Translations under genes and position numbers: made by a program
NCBI GenBank assembly: GCA_963765375.1
Contig: CAVXVZ010000007.1
Coordinates: forward strand, 62,001 to 126,000
Length of the DNA stretch: 64,000 nt
Direction of reading: 5' to 3'
Source of the DNA: Roseiarcus sp963765375
GTDB lineage: Bacteria > Pseudomonadota > Alphaproteobacteria > Rhizobiales > Beijerinckiaceae
Shown: in pieces, positions 44,557-54,157 of the stretch
Layout: every line of letters begins with the position of its first letter
Numbering within the stretch: the first letter of the stretch is position 1
The notes under the pieces: generated by a model
Told to the model about the DNA's origin: nothing
The model's database searches: none
Seen by the model: only the letters and a program-made list of their open reading frames with translations

Positions 44557-45576
44557 ATGCTGGCGATCGGATATCGCAAAGCGAGCCCCGAGCTCGATCA
44601 TCTCGAGACCTTCGACATCCCGCGGCCAAAGCCGCAGGGTCGCGATCTGCTCGTCGAGGTCCGTGCCGTTTCCGTCAATCCCGTCGACTACAAGGTTGCG
44701 AGCGGCGGGGGCCCGGGTGGCGGGTCCTCGGACCCGGACGGAATCAAGGTTGTCGGTTACGACGCCGCCGGAGTTGTGGCGGAAGCCGGGCGCGAGGCGA
44801 AGCTCTTCAGGCTCGGCGATGAAGTGTTCTACGCCGGCAGCGTCGGCCGCCAGGGCGCGAACATGGAGTTTCATCTCGTCGACGAGCGGATCGTCGGCCG
44901 CAAGCCGCGAACGCTCGATTTCGCCGCCGCCGCCGCTTTGCCGCTGACTTCGATCACCGCGTGGGAGGCGATGTTCGACCGGCTCGATGTCGCGAAATCC
45001 GTTCCTGGCGCGGCGCGCGCGATCCTGATCCTAGGCGGCGCCGGCGGCGTCGGTTCGATCGCCATCCAATTGGCGCGGCAGCTCACCGATCTTGCGATCG
45101 TCGCGACCGCCTCGAGGCCCGAGACGATAAAATGGGCGAAGGACATGGGCGCTCACCATGTCATCGACCACAAAGAGCCGCTCGCGCCGCAGGTCGCAGC
45201 GCTCGGTCTGGGCAGCCCCGCGTTCGTCTTTGCTACGGCGCCGATTGGCCGCCTCCTTCCCGATCTCGCCGAATTGATCGCGCCGCAGGGACGCGTCGCT
45301 CTCATCAACGGCGAGGCGGCCGATCTTTTTGTCTTCAGGCCGAAGAGCGTCTCCATTCACCATGAGCTGATGTTCACCCGGCCTTTGTTTCAGACCGCCG
45401 ACATGGAGGCCCAGCACAGGCTTCTGAATGAGGTCGCCGAACTCGTCGATTCCGGGCGCGTTCGCTCCACCATGCATGAGAACTACGGACGCATCGATGC
45501 AGCCAATCTCATGCGTGCGATGGCCTTCCTCAAGTCGGGCCGGGCGATTGGCAAGATCGTGCTGGGGGGGTTTTGA
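44557..45576 (+). CDS. Medium-chain (quinone oxidoreductase-like) dehydrogenase
   Basis: 339 residues; GGGAGG lies 9 bases before the ATG. An N-terminal GroES-like domain (RPKPQGRDLLVEVRAVSVNP, VVGYDAAGVVAEAGREAKLF) is followed by a Rossmann domain with ILILGGAGGVGSIAIQLARQ. Structural-zinc cysteines are absent, matching the 'zinc-binding alcohol dehydrogenase' subgroup that in fact behaves like NADPH quinone or enone reductases. Substrate unknown. It converges on the MBL gene with a 43-base gap. Confidence 0.88.
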   Translation: MLAIGYRKASPELDHLETFDIPRPKPQGRDLLVEVRAVSVNPVDYKVASGGGPGGGSSDPDGIKVVGYDAAGVVAEAGREAKLFRLGDEVFYAGSVGRQGANMEFHLVDERIVGRKPRTLDFAAAAALPLTSITAWEAMFDRLDVAKSVPGAARAILILGGAGGVGSIAIQLARQLTDLAIVATASRPETIKWAKDMGAHHVIDHKEPLAPQVAALGLGSPAFVFATAPIGRLLPDLAELIAPQGRVALINGEAADLFVFRPKSVSIHHELMFTRPLFQTADMEAQHRLLNEVAELVDSGRVRSTMHENYGRIDAANLMRAMAFLKSGRAIGKIVLGGF

Positions 45577-45619
45577 GAGATGCCGCGGACAGGCGTTGCG
45601 AATGGCGATGCGCGGCGCC

Positions 45620-46666
45620 TCACGCCGCCTCGAGCGCCAGGCCATGCGCAGCTGAGGCGATTCGCAGGCGGCCGCCACGGATGAGAATGTTCACATGCGC
45701 AAGCGCCTCGCTGAAGGCGAATACGAGCTGGTGCGGGTCGTCGATCCTGCGGCCGAAAATGACCGGCACCAATTCCGCGACGGTCTGCGCCCCCGGCCTG
45801 CAAGCCTCGAGGATGGCCATGCAGCGCGCCTCGTGGTGGGCGATGAGCTCGTCGGCGCGGGCGCGCAAGCCGACGAACGGCAGATTGTGCCCGGGCAGGA
45901 CCAGCACATCCTCCGGCAGCTTCCGCTTGAGCGTCCGAAGCGACCGCAGATAGGCGCCGAGCGGGTCGCCCTCCGGATCCATCGCCTCGACGCTGACGTT
46001 GGGCGAGATCTTGGCCAGCACCTGATCGCCGCAAAGGATGAGGTTGTCGGACGCGGAATAGAGCAACACCTGCTCCGGCGAATGACCGGCCCCGGTCATC
46101 ACCTGGAACTCGCGGCCGCCAATCTTCAGCCGGTCGTCGGCGATGAGGCGCAGAAATGTCCTGGGCGGCGCCGAGACCATTCGCAAATAATGCAAGCCGT
46201 TGCCGAGCAGGAGCTCCGTGCTTTCCTCGGTCAGGCCGTGCGAGCGGTAGAAGGACCGATATGGCTCCGACCGCAGCCCTTGCGGATCGAGGCGTATGTT
46301 GAGGGAGATCAGGTATTCCGTCTCGCTCATCGCCAGCTTGAGACCGAAGCGTTCGCAGAGCCATCCAGCGAGGCCGACGTGGTCCGGGTGGAAGTGGGTG
46401 GCGATGACCCGGGTCAGTCTGCGCCCGCGAAGCGGCCCGGCAAGAAGCGCCTCCCAGGCGGAGCGCGACGGCGAGTCGTCGATCCCCGCATCGATGAGCG
46501 CGAACCCGTCGCCGTCCTCGATCAGGTACACGTTGACGTGGTCGAGCCGGAATGGGAGGGGAAATCGCGCCCACAAGACGCCCGGACGAATCTCGATCGC
46601 TTCGCCAGGCTTTGGCGGAACGGGATTGGGAAACGCCAGCGTGTCGGGCATTGCGCGGTTCAACAT
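45620..46666 (-). CDS. Metallo-beta-lactamase fold hydrolase
   Basis: 348 residues. The metal motif THFHPDHVGLAGWLCERFG (about residues 88-106) supplies HxHxDH, with later ligands in VMTGAGHSPEQVLLYSASDN (His) and LCGDQVLAKI (Asp) and VLPGHNLPF (His). The C-terminal ~90 residues form a winged-helix tail typical of glyoxalase/LACTB2-like relatives. The start may be Met6 (46651), which begins the better conserved MPDTLAFPNP; neither start has a strong ribosome site. Forms a minus-strand set with the CaiB-type racemase and mtnA. Confidence 0.85.
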   Translation of the reverse strand: MLNRAMPDTLAFPNPVPPKPGEAIEIRPGVLWARFPLPFRLDHVNVYLIEDGDGFALIDAGIDDSPSRSAWEALLAGPLRGRRLTRVIATHFHPDHVGLAGWLCERFGLKLAMSETEYLISLNIRLDPQGLRSEPYRSFYRSHGLTEESTELLLGNGLHYLRMVSAPPRTFLRLIADDRLKIGGREFQVMTGAGHSPEQVLLYSASDNLILCGDQVLAKISPNVSVEAMDPEGDPLGAYLRSLRTLKRKLPEDVLVLPGHNLPFVGLRARADELIAHHEARCMAILEACRPGAQTVAELVPVIFGRRIDDPHQLVFAFSEALAHVNILIRGGRLRIASAAHGLALEAA

Positions 46667-46710
46667 CGTCCGGTATCGTCCTTCGAGCGTTGCGTTCGCC
46701 TCGACCCGCG

Positions 46711-47739
46711 TCAGCCGAGCGGAAAGAAACGCGGCGCGGCGGAAGCGTCGAGCTCACCGCTCGCGCCGGGCTGGTAGACGCCGCGCGCCGCAGTATGCGG
46801 ATGCGCTGCGGCCTCGGCGAGGCTCAGCACCGGAGCGAAGCACGCCTCGCTCCCCTCGAGCAGCGCGCGCCAGTGGGCGCTTGGCCGGCTGAGGAAGATG
46901 GCGCAAAACCGAGCCTTCAGCGCCGGCCATCCGGCCCGGTCGTATTGCGCTTTCGGATCGACGTCCGCAAGGCCGAGCTTTTCGATTAGTCGCGCATAGA
47001 ACTGCGGCTCGAGCGCGCCGATGGTCACGTACCGGCCGTCGGCGCAGGCGTAGACGTCGTAGAATGGCGAGTCATGGAACATGCTCGGGCTCGACGCGTC
47101 CACAAGTCCGGAGGCGCGCGCGGCGAGCGCAATGCCGGTGAGACTCGCCACGACGTCGATGATCGAGCAGTCGATGATGCAACCCTGACCGCTACGGCCG
47201 GCGGCGAAGACGGCGCTCATGATCCCGAACGCAAGGCCGAGCGCGCCGCCCCCGTCGCCGAGAACCGTCGGCGGCGGGATCGGCGCCGCGCCTGGGCGGG
47301 CGGCAAGCGAGAGCGCGCCGCTCAGGGCCAGATAGTTGAGATCGTGGCCAGCCGCTTGGGCGAGCGGCCCGTCCTGCCCCCAGCCGGTCATGCGGCCGTA
47401 GACAAGCCGCGGATTGCGCCTGGCGCAGTCGGCAGGACCGAGGCCCAGGCGCTCCATCACCCCGGGCCTATTTCCCTCGATCAGCGCGTCGGCAGTCTCG
47501 ACGAGGCCGAGCGCCTTTTCGACCGCTTCCGGGCGCTTGAGATCGAGGACGACGATCCGCTTGCCGCGCCGAAGCGGCTCAGGGTAGAGCGGGCGGTCCG
47601 GACCGCCGATGGCCGCCTTCATTGGGCGAATCACCGCGACAACGTCGGCGCCGAGGTCGGCGAGCATGCGGCCGGCGAGCGGGCCCGGCCCGATGCCCTC
47701 GAACTCGACGACGCTCAAACCCGCAAGCGGACGTATCAT
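46711..47739 (-). CDS. CaiB/BaiF family protein, alpha-methylacyl-CoA racemase-like, short C-terminus
   Basis: 342 residues from the ATG at 47739 (GGGGGGT upstream). LAGLSVVEFEGIGPGPLAGR and MLADLGADVVAVIRPM are the racemase-type N-terminus; the catalytic Asp region is GHDLNYLALSGALSLAARPG and TVLGDGGGALGLAFGIMSAV. It ends abruptly at APRFFPLG, about 20-30 residues before the usual C-terminal helix of this family, so it is slightly truncated by a stop or an unrecognised frameshift. Likely function: epimerisation of 2-methylacyl-CoA esters. CoA-transferase activity is the alternative. Confidence 0.85.
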   Translation of the reverse strand: MIRPLAGLSVVEFEGIGPGPLAGRMLADLGADVVAVIRPMKAAIGGPDRPLYPEPLRRGKRIVVLDLKRPEAVEKALGLVETADALIEGNRPGVMERLGLGPADCARRNPRLVYGRMTGWGQDGPLAQAAGHDLNYLALSGALSLAARPGAAPIPPPTVLGDGGGALGLAFGIMSAVFAAGRSGQGCIIDCSIIDVVASLTGIALAARASGLVDASSPSMFHDSPFYDVYACADGRYVTIGALEPQFYARLIEKLGLADVDPKAQYDRAGWPALKARFCAIFLSRPSAHWRALLEGSEACFAPVLSLAEAAAHPHTAARGVYQPGASGELDASAAPRFFPLG

Positions 47740-47818
47740 TGATGGGACCCCCCGCATCGAATCCATGTGCGGCTCATTACCTCGACCGCCCGTCCGAGGA
47801 CAGGGACGCGCCCAAGCC

Positions 47819-48934
47819 TTAGGTTCGGTCCGGGAACAGCGCCTTGAGGCCCTCCGGCGAAGCCTCGGCGACGCCGCGCTCGGTGATGAGCCCGGTCACC
47901 AGGCGGGCCGGCGTGACATCGAACGCCGGATTGGCGGCGCGTCCTCCCTCCGGCGCGATTCTGACGCGCCGGATCGCGCCGTCGTCGCCAAGGCCCTGGA
48001 CGAAAGTGACTTCATCCGCGCTGCGCTCCTCGATCGGGATTTCCTTCACCCCGTCGCGAACCGTCCAGTCGATGGTCGGCGACGGCAGCGCGACATAGAA
48101 CGGCACCGCATTGTCGCGCGCCGCGAGCGCCTTGAGATAGGTGCCGATCTTGTTGCAGACGTCGCCGTTGGCGGTCGTCCGGTCGGAGCCGACGATCACC
48201 GTGTCTATGAGGCCATGCTGCATCAGATGCCCGCCGGCGTTGTCGACAATGAGCGTGTGTGGCGCGCCGTAATGGGTCAGCTCCCAGGCGGTGAGAGACG
48301 CGCCCTGATTGCGCGGGCGCGTCTCATCGACATAGACATGGACGTTGAGGCCCTCCTCCATCGCGAGGTAGATCGGCGCGGTAGCGGTGCCGTAATCGAC
48401 TGTCGCCAGCCAGCCGGCATTGCAATGGGTGAGGATGTTGACCGGCTCGCCCGGCGTCTTGCCTGCAGCGAGGCGCCTCAGCAGCTTGAGGCCGTTGCGG
48501 CCGATCGCCCGGTTGATCTCGACGTCCTCGTCGGCAATTCGCGCCGCCTCGCCGTAGGCGGCGTCGCTGCGGGCGTGAGGGGCAAGGGGCGCAAGATGCT
48601 TGCGCATGGCGTCCAGCGCCCAGCGCAGGTTGATCGCGGTCGGCCGCGTCGCCGCCAGCTTGTCGCGCGCGGCGTCGAGAGCCGCGTCGCTCGGATCCTC
48701 GCGCATGGCAAGCGCGAGCCCATAAGCCGCCGTAGCCCCGATGAGCGGCGCGCCACGAACCCACATGTCGCGGATCGCCGTCGCCGCGTCGGCGACGCTG
48801 CGCAGCGTGGCGACGCGGAACTCGTGCGGCAGCCAGCGCTGGTCGATGATATCGACGCTTGAGCCGTCGGCGTTCAGCCAGATCGTGCGGTACGGGCGTC
48901 CGTCGACTTTCAAGACCGCCTGCTCCTCATCCAA
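47819..48934 (-). CDS. mtnA: S-methyl-5-thioribose-1-phosphate isomerase
   Basis: 371 residues of the IF2B-like fold. Conserved features are MWVRGAPLIGATAAYGLALA, NILTHCNAGWLATVDYGTAT (catalytic Cys), VYVDETRPRNQGASLTAWEL, and VIVGSDRTTANGDVCNKIGT (catalytic Asp), ending with a normal C-terminus. It interconverts methylthioribose-1-phosphate and methylthioribulose-1-phosphate in methionine salvage. Other salvage genes are absent here. First gene of a minus-strand set with the racemase and MBL genes, divergent from the ATP-grasp gene. Confidence 0.93.
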   Translation of the reverse strand: MDEEQAVLKVDGRPYRTIWLNADGSSVDIIDQRWLPHEFRVATLRSVADAATAIRDMWVRGAPLIGATAAYGLALAMREDPSDAALDAARDKLAATRPTAINLRWALDAMRKHLAPLAPHARSDAAYGEAARIADEDVEINRAIGRNGLKLLRRLAAGKTPGEPVNILTHCNAGWLATVDYGTATAPIYLAMEEGLNVHVYVDETRPRNQGASLTAWELTHYGAPHTLIVDNAGGHLMQHGLIDTVIVGSDRTTANGDVCNKIGTYLKALAARDNAVPFYVALPSPTIDWTVRDGVKEIPIEERSADEVTFVQGLGDDGAIRRVRIAPEGGRAANPAFDVTPARLVTGLITERGVAEASPEGLKALFPDRT

Positions 48935-49118
48935 GGCCCCGTTCGGCCCGCGGCGGGAATAGCACAGCCGGCGAGCCCACGGAATTCAGGTCCGCGCGCC
49001 TAAATAATTGACTTTCGTGGGCCCGGATCGTGACCCTATCGTGCGGCATGATCGACCATTGTCGGCGCCGCGCGAGGCGGCCGATGAAAATCGCAACGAT
49101 CCGGGGCGAAACCGTGAC

Positions 49119-50303
49119 ATGACCAAGGGATTCTCGACGGCGCCCGCTTTCCTGGGCGCGAGCGCCGCCGCTGCGCTTTCCCGCGCGGTGATCGCGTTCG
49201 AGAGCGAAGAATTGGCGCGGCGCCGGCTCGCGGCGTTCGGCTATCCCCCCGATGTCGCCGCCGAAATCGCTGTCTACCTTGCCCAGTCGACCGATCTGCC
49301 GCTGTTCATCGACGACATCGCTCAGGCGCTCTCGCAGGAGGGAATCGCGGCCGAATTCGTCGACCTTGACGGGTTGCCCGAGCGGTTGCGCGACTTGGCT
49401 CTGCAGAGAGATACGACGATCGTGTGGGCGATCACCGACGGGGTGCGCTTCTATCGCGGCTCGTCGGTTCCCGCTCTCGCCCGCCTCGAGGGCTTCGCGC
49501 GGTTCGGCAGCCCCGCCGTGGCGGCGCATCTGTGCCAGGACAAATTCGCGAGCCTTGCGCTCGCCTCTTCCGCCGGCCTCGCCGTGCCGCCGACCCGGTT
49601 GATGGAAGGGGAAAGCGAAATCGCCTCGCTCGGCGACTGGACGCGCGCTTCCGGTCCTCTGTTCGTCAAGCCGAATACGCTCGGGGCGAAGATCGGCATT
49701 TTCGCCGACAGCCTGTGCGCCGATCGAACGGAGGCGAAGGATCGGGCGCGGCGCATCTGGGCGCGTTATCGCGACCGGGCGCTGGTCCAGCCCTTTGTCG
49801 AGGGCGATGACGTCCGCGTCAGTTACATGGATCTCGGCGGCGAATTCGCCGATCAGCTCGGCGTCGAACGGATCGTCAAGGACGCCGCGAGCGAGGCCGG
49901 CGGTGCCTTTTTGACCATGAAGGACAATGAGACCCTGTCGGGCGCGCGCGACACCGCAGGCGGACGCGGCGGGTTCGGCGCGTCGCGCCCAGCCGCCTTC
50001 ATCCCGCGGATGATCGATCTGCGCGAAGAGGGGGGCGAGCGGTCGCAGCGGGCGGTCGCGCACATCCTCGATTGCAGCGCCCGCCTTGCCCGGCTCATCG
50101 GCCTTCGCGACCTCTTCTCGATCGATTTCCGCATCGACGCCGACGGCCGGCCGACGTTTTTCGAATTCGAGGTCTCTCCGGGCGTGACGATCTACGACTT
50201 TCAGAACTACCTGCGCTCGCGCCGCGGCCTGACCCTTGGAGCGGCGCTCGCCTGGGCGTTCAGCGTCGCTTACAGGCGCCGGCGTGCGATGGGCGAGGCC
50301 TGA
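49119..50303 (+). CDS. ATP-grasp ligase, D-alanine-D-alanine-ligase-like
   Basis: 394 residues from the ATG at 49119; a 37-residue upstream extension to 49008 is not protein-like. The ATP-grasp core is at about 110-370: SPAVAAHLCQDKFASLALAS, GPLFVKPNTLGAKIGIFADS, ALVQPFVEGDDVRVSYMDLG and FFEFEVSPGVTIYDFQNYL, with the metal-binding Glu/Asn-like residues near the end. Such proteins join a carboxylate to an amine with ATP via an acyl phosphate. It precedes a dehydrogenase and a peptide-type ABC importer on the same strand; the compound it ligates is unknown. A standalone Ddl role in cell wall synthesis is less likely given the context. Confidence 0.8.
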   Translation: MTKGFSTAPAFLGASAAAALSRAVIAFESEELARRRLAAFGYPPDVAAEIAVYLAQSTDLPLFIDDIAQALSQEGIAAEFVDLDGLPERLRDLALQRDTTIVWAITDGVRFYRGSSVPALARLEGFARFGSPAVAAHLCQDKFASLALASSAGLAVPPTRLMEGESEIASLGDWTRASGPLFVKPNTLGAKIGIFADSLCADRTEAKDRARRIWARYRDRALVQPFVEGDDVRVSYMDLGGEFADQLGVERIVKDAASEAGGAFLTMKDNETLSGARDTAGGRGGFGASRPAAFIPRMIDLREEGGERSQRAVAHILDCSARLARLIGLRDLFSIDFRIDADGRPTFFEFEVSPGVTIYDFQNYLRSRRGLTLGAALAWAFSVAYRRRRAMGEA

Positions 50304-50339
50304 TGCTTTGGCGGGCCCATGGCCGATTGGAGGCGCGGT

Positions 50340-51365
50340 ATGAGAGTTGGAATGATCGGGCTCGGCGCAATGGGGCGCAACGTGGCGCTGAACATTCGCC
50401 GCGCCGGCTTCGACATGACGGTCTATGACATTCGCGCCGCAGCCTGTGCTCCGCTCGCCGAGAAAGGCGCTGAGGTCGCCGTTGATCCCGCCGGGGTGAT
50501 GCAGCGATCCGACGTCGTCGTCACCATGGTTTTCGGTCCGAGTGAGATTGAGCAAGTGCTGCGTGGGTCCAATGGCCTCTTTTCAACCTCCTGCGAAGGA
50601 AAGTCATGGATCGATCTGACCACTAGCAGTCCGAGACTGATGAACGATTTGGCTGAACAATTTCGCGATCGGGGCGGACGCGCCATTTCGGCGCCTGTGA
50701 CCGGCTCGGTCAATTCCGCGATCCGAGGCGACATGCTGATGTTCGTCGGCGGGGACGATGACGATGTCGACTCGGTGACGCCGGTGCTCGAGGCGATGGG
50801 CGAGATCCGGCGCGTCGGCGCCTACGCGAATGGCTATGTCGCCAAGCTCACCAACAACCAGTTGTGGAAGATCCATGCCGCGGCGATCGGCGAGGCGATG
50901 GTCGCGGCGAAACGCGCCGGTCTTGAACCCGACGTGTGGTGGCGCGCCATGCAGGGCGGAGCCGCCGACAGTTTCGTGCTGCGTCACGACGTTCCCTCGA
51001 TCTTCGCCGGTCACTACGACCCGTCGTTTCCGCTCGCGCTGTGCCTGAAAGATCTCGGGCTCATCGAAGAGCTGATGACGGAGACCGGCGTGTCGGGTGA
51101 GTTGACGCGCGCGACCCATGACCGCTTCAAGCAGGCGCGCGATCGTTACGGCCAAGGCGCCGGAGAAATGACCGTCTGTAAACTGATCGAGGACGCAGCG
51201 GGCGTTTCGCTGCGAGTGGACGGCGACTGGACAAAGCCAGGGAAGTCAAGCATCCAGGCGATCTGTGAGGCGCATTGCGCTGCAATAACAATCGGGTTAG
51301 CGTCGAATAGAAGGGCGTTCAAGCGTCCTGGAATGCGCTCAAAACGCCACAATGGGAGAAGTTCG
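50340..51365 (+). CDS. 3-hydroxyisobutyrate dehydrogenase-like NAD(P) oxidoreductase, no stop of its own
   Basis: The start at 50340 has GGAGG 6 bases before. The Rossmann motif is VGMIGLGAMGRNVALNIRRA; the substrate/catalytic region is APVTGSVNSAIRGDMLMFVG and YVAKLTNNQLWKIHAAAIGE with the catalytic Lys before NN. The normal domain ends near SLRVDGDWTKPG (about 51240). From there the frame runs without a stop through a region with no protein-like conservation into the next gene's binding protein. The GAAGTC at 51242-51247 could be another altered GANTC: dropping one A puts a TAA at 51286. So the fusion is probably not real. Confidence 0.8.
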
Positions 51366-53024
51366 GTGATCAGGGAAACCCTCGGAAAGAAATGGAGCAA
51401 ATTCTCGCAAAAGATGGTGAGCGACTATGCCGCCCAAGCGAGAGAAGGATCTATCGACCGGCGCGAGTTTCTTGCCCTGGCGACGATTTTCGGCGCATCG
51501 ACGGCCGCCGCCTATGGCATGCTCGGCCTCGCGGCGCCGACGCCAGCCATGGCCGAAACCCCGAAGAAGGGTGGGACCTTGAGGGTCGGCATGTTCGTCA
51601 AGGACCAGAAAGACCCGCGGACCTACGACTGGCCGGAGATGGGTAACGTCGCCCGCCAGTTCCTGGATTCCCTCGTCACCTACACCCGCCAGTTTACCTT
51701 CGAGCCGGCCCTGCTCGAATCCTGGGACGTCAATCCGGATGCGACCGAATACATCCTCCACGTGCGCAAGGGCGCGACCTGGAACAACGGCGACGCCTTC
51801 AACGCCGACGACGTCGTCTTCAACATCAACCGCTGGTGCGACCAGTCTGTCGAGGGCAATTCGATGGCCGCGCGCATGGCGGCTCTCATCGATCCCGCGA
51901 CCAAGAAGGCGCGCGACGGCGCGATCACCAAGGCCGACGACTTCACCGTCAAGCTCTCGCTGAAGAAGCCCGACATCACCATCATTCCCGGGATGTCCGA
52001 TTATCCGGGGCTGATCGTCCATCGTGATTTCGAGAAAGACGGCAAGGACCTCGTCAAGCATCCGATCGGGACCGGCGCGTTCGAGCTCGTTTCGTTCGAG
52101 GTCGGCAAGAAGGCCGCTTTCAAGCGCCGCGTCAACGGCAAATGGTGGGGCGGCGAAGCCTATCTCGACGGCGTCGAGTTCATCGACTATGGCCCGGACA
52201 TTTCGGCGACAGTCAGCGCCTTCGAGTCGAAAGAGCTCGACTGCACGATGAAGACCGACGCGGCTTACGTCGCGATCATGGACAAGGCCGGCCTCACCCG
52301 GTCCGACGTCCAGACATCAGCGACCATCGTGGCGCGCACCAATGTCAAACAGAAGCCTTACGACGACCAGCGGGTGCGCAACGCCCTGCAGATGGCGGTT
52401 GACAACGCGACAATCCTGAAACTCGGCATCGAGGACCACGGCACGGTCGGCGAGAACTTCCACGTCGCCCCGATCCACCCGGAATATGCGGAGCTGCCCA
52501 AGAAGTCGCGCGACATCGCCGGCGCCAAAAAGCTCATGACCGACGCCGGCCAGATCGAATTCGAGCACGATCTTATCACCAGCGACGAGGAATATTACAA
52601 GAACTCCGGCGACGCGATCGCCGCGCAACTGCGGGAAGCGGGCTTCAAGGTGAAGCGGACGGTGCTGCCCGGTTCGACCTTCTGGAACGACTGGACCAAA
52701 TATCCCTATTCGATCACCGACTGGAACATGCGCCCTCTCGGCGTTCAGGTCCTCGCTCTCGCCTACCGCACCGGCGAGGCCTGGAACGAGACCGCCTATT
52801 CCAATCCGGATTTCGACGCCAAGCTCGAAAAGGCGCTCGCGATCCCGGACCCGAACGCGCGGAAGGTTGTGACAAAGGACCTCGAGCAGATCCTCCAGGA
52901 TTCCGGCATCATCATCCAGCCCTATTGGTTGACCCTCTACAATCACCGCACGGCGGCGGTCATGAACTACGGCATGCATCCCCTCTACGAGACGCATCTC
53001 GAGCGCGCGTGGCTGAACGCCTGA
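51366..53024 (+). CDS. Tat-exported ABC transporter substrate-binding protein, peptide/opine (family 5)
   Basis: 552 residues if started at the GTG at 51366, which has GGGAGAAG 5-7 bases upstream. The signal DRREFLALATIFGASTAAAY (RR at residues ~32-33) is Tat-like and ends near TPAMAETPKKGG. The mature protein is a family 5 (DppA/OppA-type) binding protein: PALLESWDVNPDATEYILHV, WNNGDAFNADDVVFNINRWC, PIGTGAFELVSFEVGKKAAF, and near the end PYWLTLYNHRTAAVMNYGM. First of the four ABC genes. Ligand class (peptide, opine, sugar-acid conjugate) is not readable from the sequence. Confidence 0.9.
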   Translation: MIRETLGKKWSKFSQKMVSDYAAQAREGSIDRREFLALATIFGASTAAAYGMLGLAAPTPAMAETPKKGGTLRVGMFVKDQKDPRTYDWPEMGNVARQFLDSLVTYTRQFTFEPALLESWDVNPDATEYILHVRKGATWNNGDAFNADDVVFNINRWCDQSVEGNSMAARMAALIDPATKKARDGAITKADDFTVKLSLKKPDITIIPGMSDYPGLIVHRDFEKDGKDLVKHPIGTGAFELVSFEVGKKAAFKRRVNGKWWGGEAYLDGVEFIDYGPDISATVSAFESKELDCTMKTDAAYVAIMDKAGLTRSDVQTSATIVARTNVKQKPYDDQRVRNALQMAVDNATILKLGIEDHGTVGENFHVAPIHPEYAELPKKSRDIAGAKKLMTDAGQIEFEHDLITSDEEYYKNSGDAIAAQLREAGFKVKRTVLPGSTFWNDWTKYPYSITDWNMRPLGVQVLALAYRTGEAWNETAYSNPDFDAKLEKALAIPDPNARKVVTKDLEQILQDSGIIIQPYWLTLYNHRTAAVMNYGMHPLYETHLERAWLNA

Positions 53025-53108
53025 GACGTGAGGCCCAAAGGCGGCGGTCGATTTGCTCGGTGAGAGCGGCTCGGCCGGCCTCTTAAGCGGCGACGGAGGG
53101 ACGGGACG

Positions 53109-54146
53109 ATGGCGTCATTTCTGGCTCGTCGGCTCGGAGCGATGCTGCTGACGATGCTGTGTCTGACGCTGGTCGTCTTCTATCTGGTCAATCTCGAGCC
53201 GAACCTGCGCAAGCTCGCGATCAGCCAGACCGAGATGCATGCGACCGACCAGGAGCTCGAAAGCTGGCTGGTCAAGAACGGCTACCGTCGCCCCTTCCTC
53301 GTTCGCTACGCGGCCTGGCTCGGAATCTGGCCCAAACAGCCGAATATCGACCCGGCCACCGGTGTCGCGACTTCCCGCTTCTCTTTTTGCGACGAACCAA
53401 AAACGTCCAGGTTTTCCGGCGTACTTCAGGGGGACCTTGGCTGTTCAACCAAGTTCAAGGTCAAGGTCGTCGACAAGCTGGGCCCGGCGCTCGAGGCGAC
53501 GGCGATTCTCATGTTCTGGGTCCTGGCGGTCATGGTGCCGGTCGCGCTGGCGATCGGCGTCGTGTCCGGCATGCGCGAAGGGTCGCGCACCGACCGGACT
53601 TTGTCGGTGATCTCGATCGCGACCACATCGACGCCCGAATACGTATCGGGCGTGGTGCTCACCATCATCTTCGCCGCCTGGCTCGGCTGGCTCAATGGTT
53701 CGGCGGCCTCGGCGACGGAAGGCCACGTCACCTTTTACAATTTCGCCCTGCCGGTCGCGACGGTTGCGATCTACGGCATGGGCTATGTCGCGCGCATGAC
53801 TCGCGCCTCGATGATCGAGGTGATGAACGCCCAATATATCCGCACCGCCCGCCTCAAAGGCCTCGGATTTACGGCGATCGTGCTCAAGCACGCGCTGCGC
53901 AACGCGCTGATCGCGCCTTTCACCGTCATCATGCTCCTCTTCCCGTGGCTTTTGACTGGTGTGGTGATCGTCGAGGTGATGTTCCGCTATCAGGGCTTCG
54001 GTCAGGCCCTGGTCGACGCAGCCGGCAACAACGATATCGATCTTCTGCTCGCCTGCTCGATCGTTTCGGTGACGCTGGTGCTTTTGACCCAGCTCATCTC
54101 CGACATCGGCTACGCCTGGCTCAACCCGCGCATCCGCGTGCATTAG
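53109..54146 (+). CDS. ABC transporter permease (DppB-like)
   Basis: 345 residues; GGAGGGACGG precedes the ATG. Six helices; a first helix (LTMLCLTLVVFYLVNLEPN) and a long periplasmic loop of ~90 residues are followed by the permease core. The EAA-type loop is in RLKGLGFTAIVLKHALRNAL. It pairs with the second permease and a fused ATPase to form the importer of the binding protein just upstream. Confidence 0.92.
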   Translation: MASFLARRLGAMLLTMLCLTLVVFYLVNLEPNLRKLAISQTEMHATDQELESWLVKNGYRRPFLVRYAAWLGIWPKQPNIDPATGVATSRFSFCDEPKTSRFSGVLQGDLGCSTKFKVKVVDKLGPALEATAILMFWVLAVMVPVALAIGVVSGMREGSRTDRTLSVISIATTSTPEYVSGVVLTIIFAAWLGWLNGSAASATEGHVTFYNFALPVATVAIYGMGYVARMTRASMIEVMNAQYIRTARLKGLGFTAIVLKHALRNALIAPFTVIMLLFPWLLTGVVIVEVMFRYQGFGQALVDAAGNNDIDLLLACSIVSVTLVLLTQLISDIGYAWLNPRIRVH

Positions 54147-54157
54147 GTGGGGCGCGC

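Noticed and set aside
50340..53024. A genuine dehydrogenase-binding protein fusion enzyme
   Set aside because: The internal ribosome site, GTG and Tat signal argue for two proteins; the shared frame is better explained by a lost stop.
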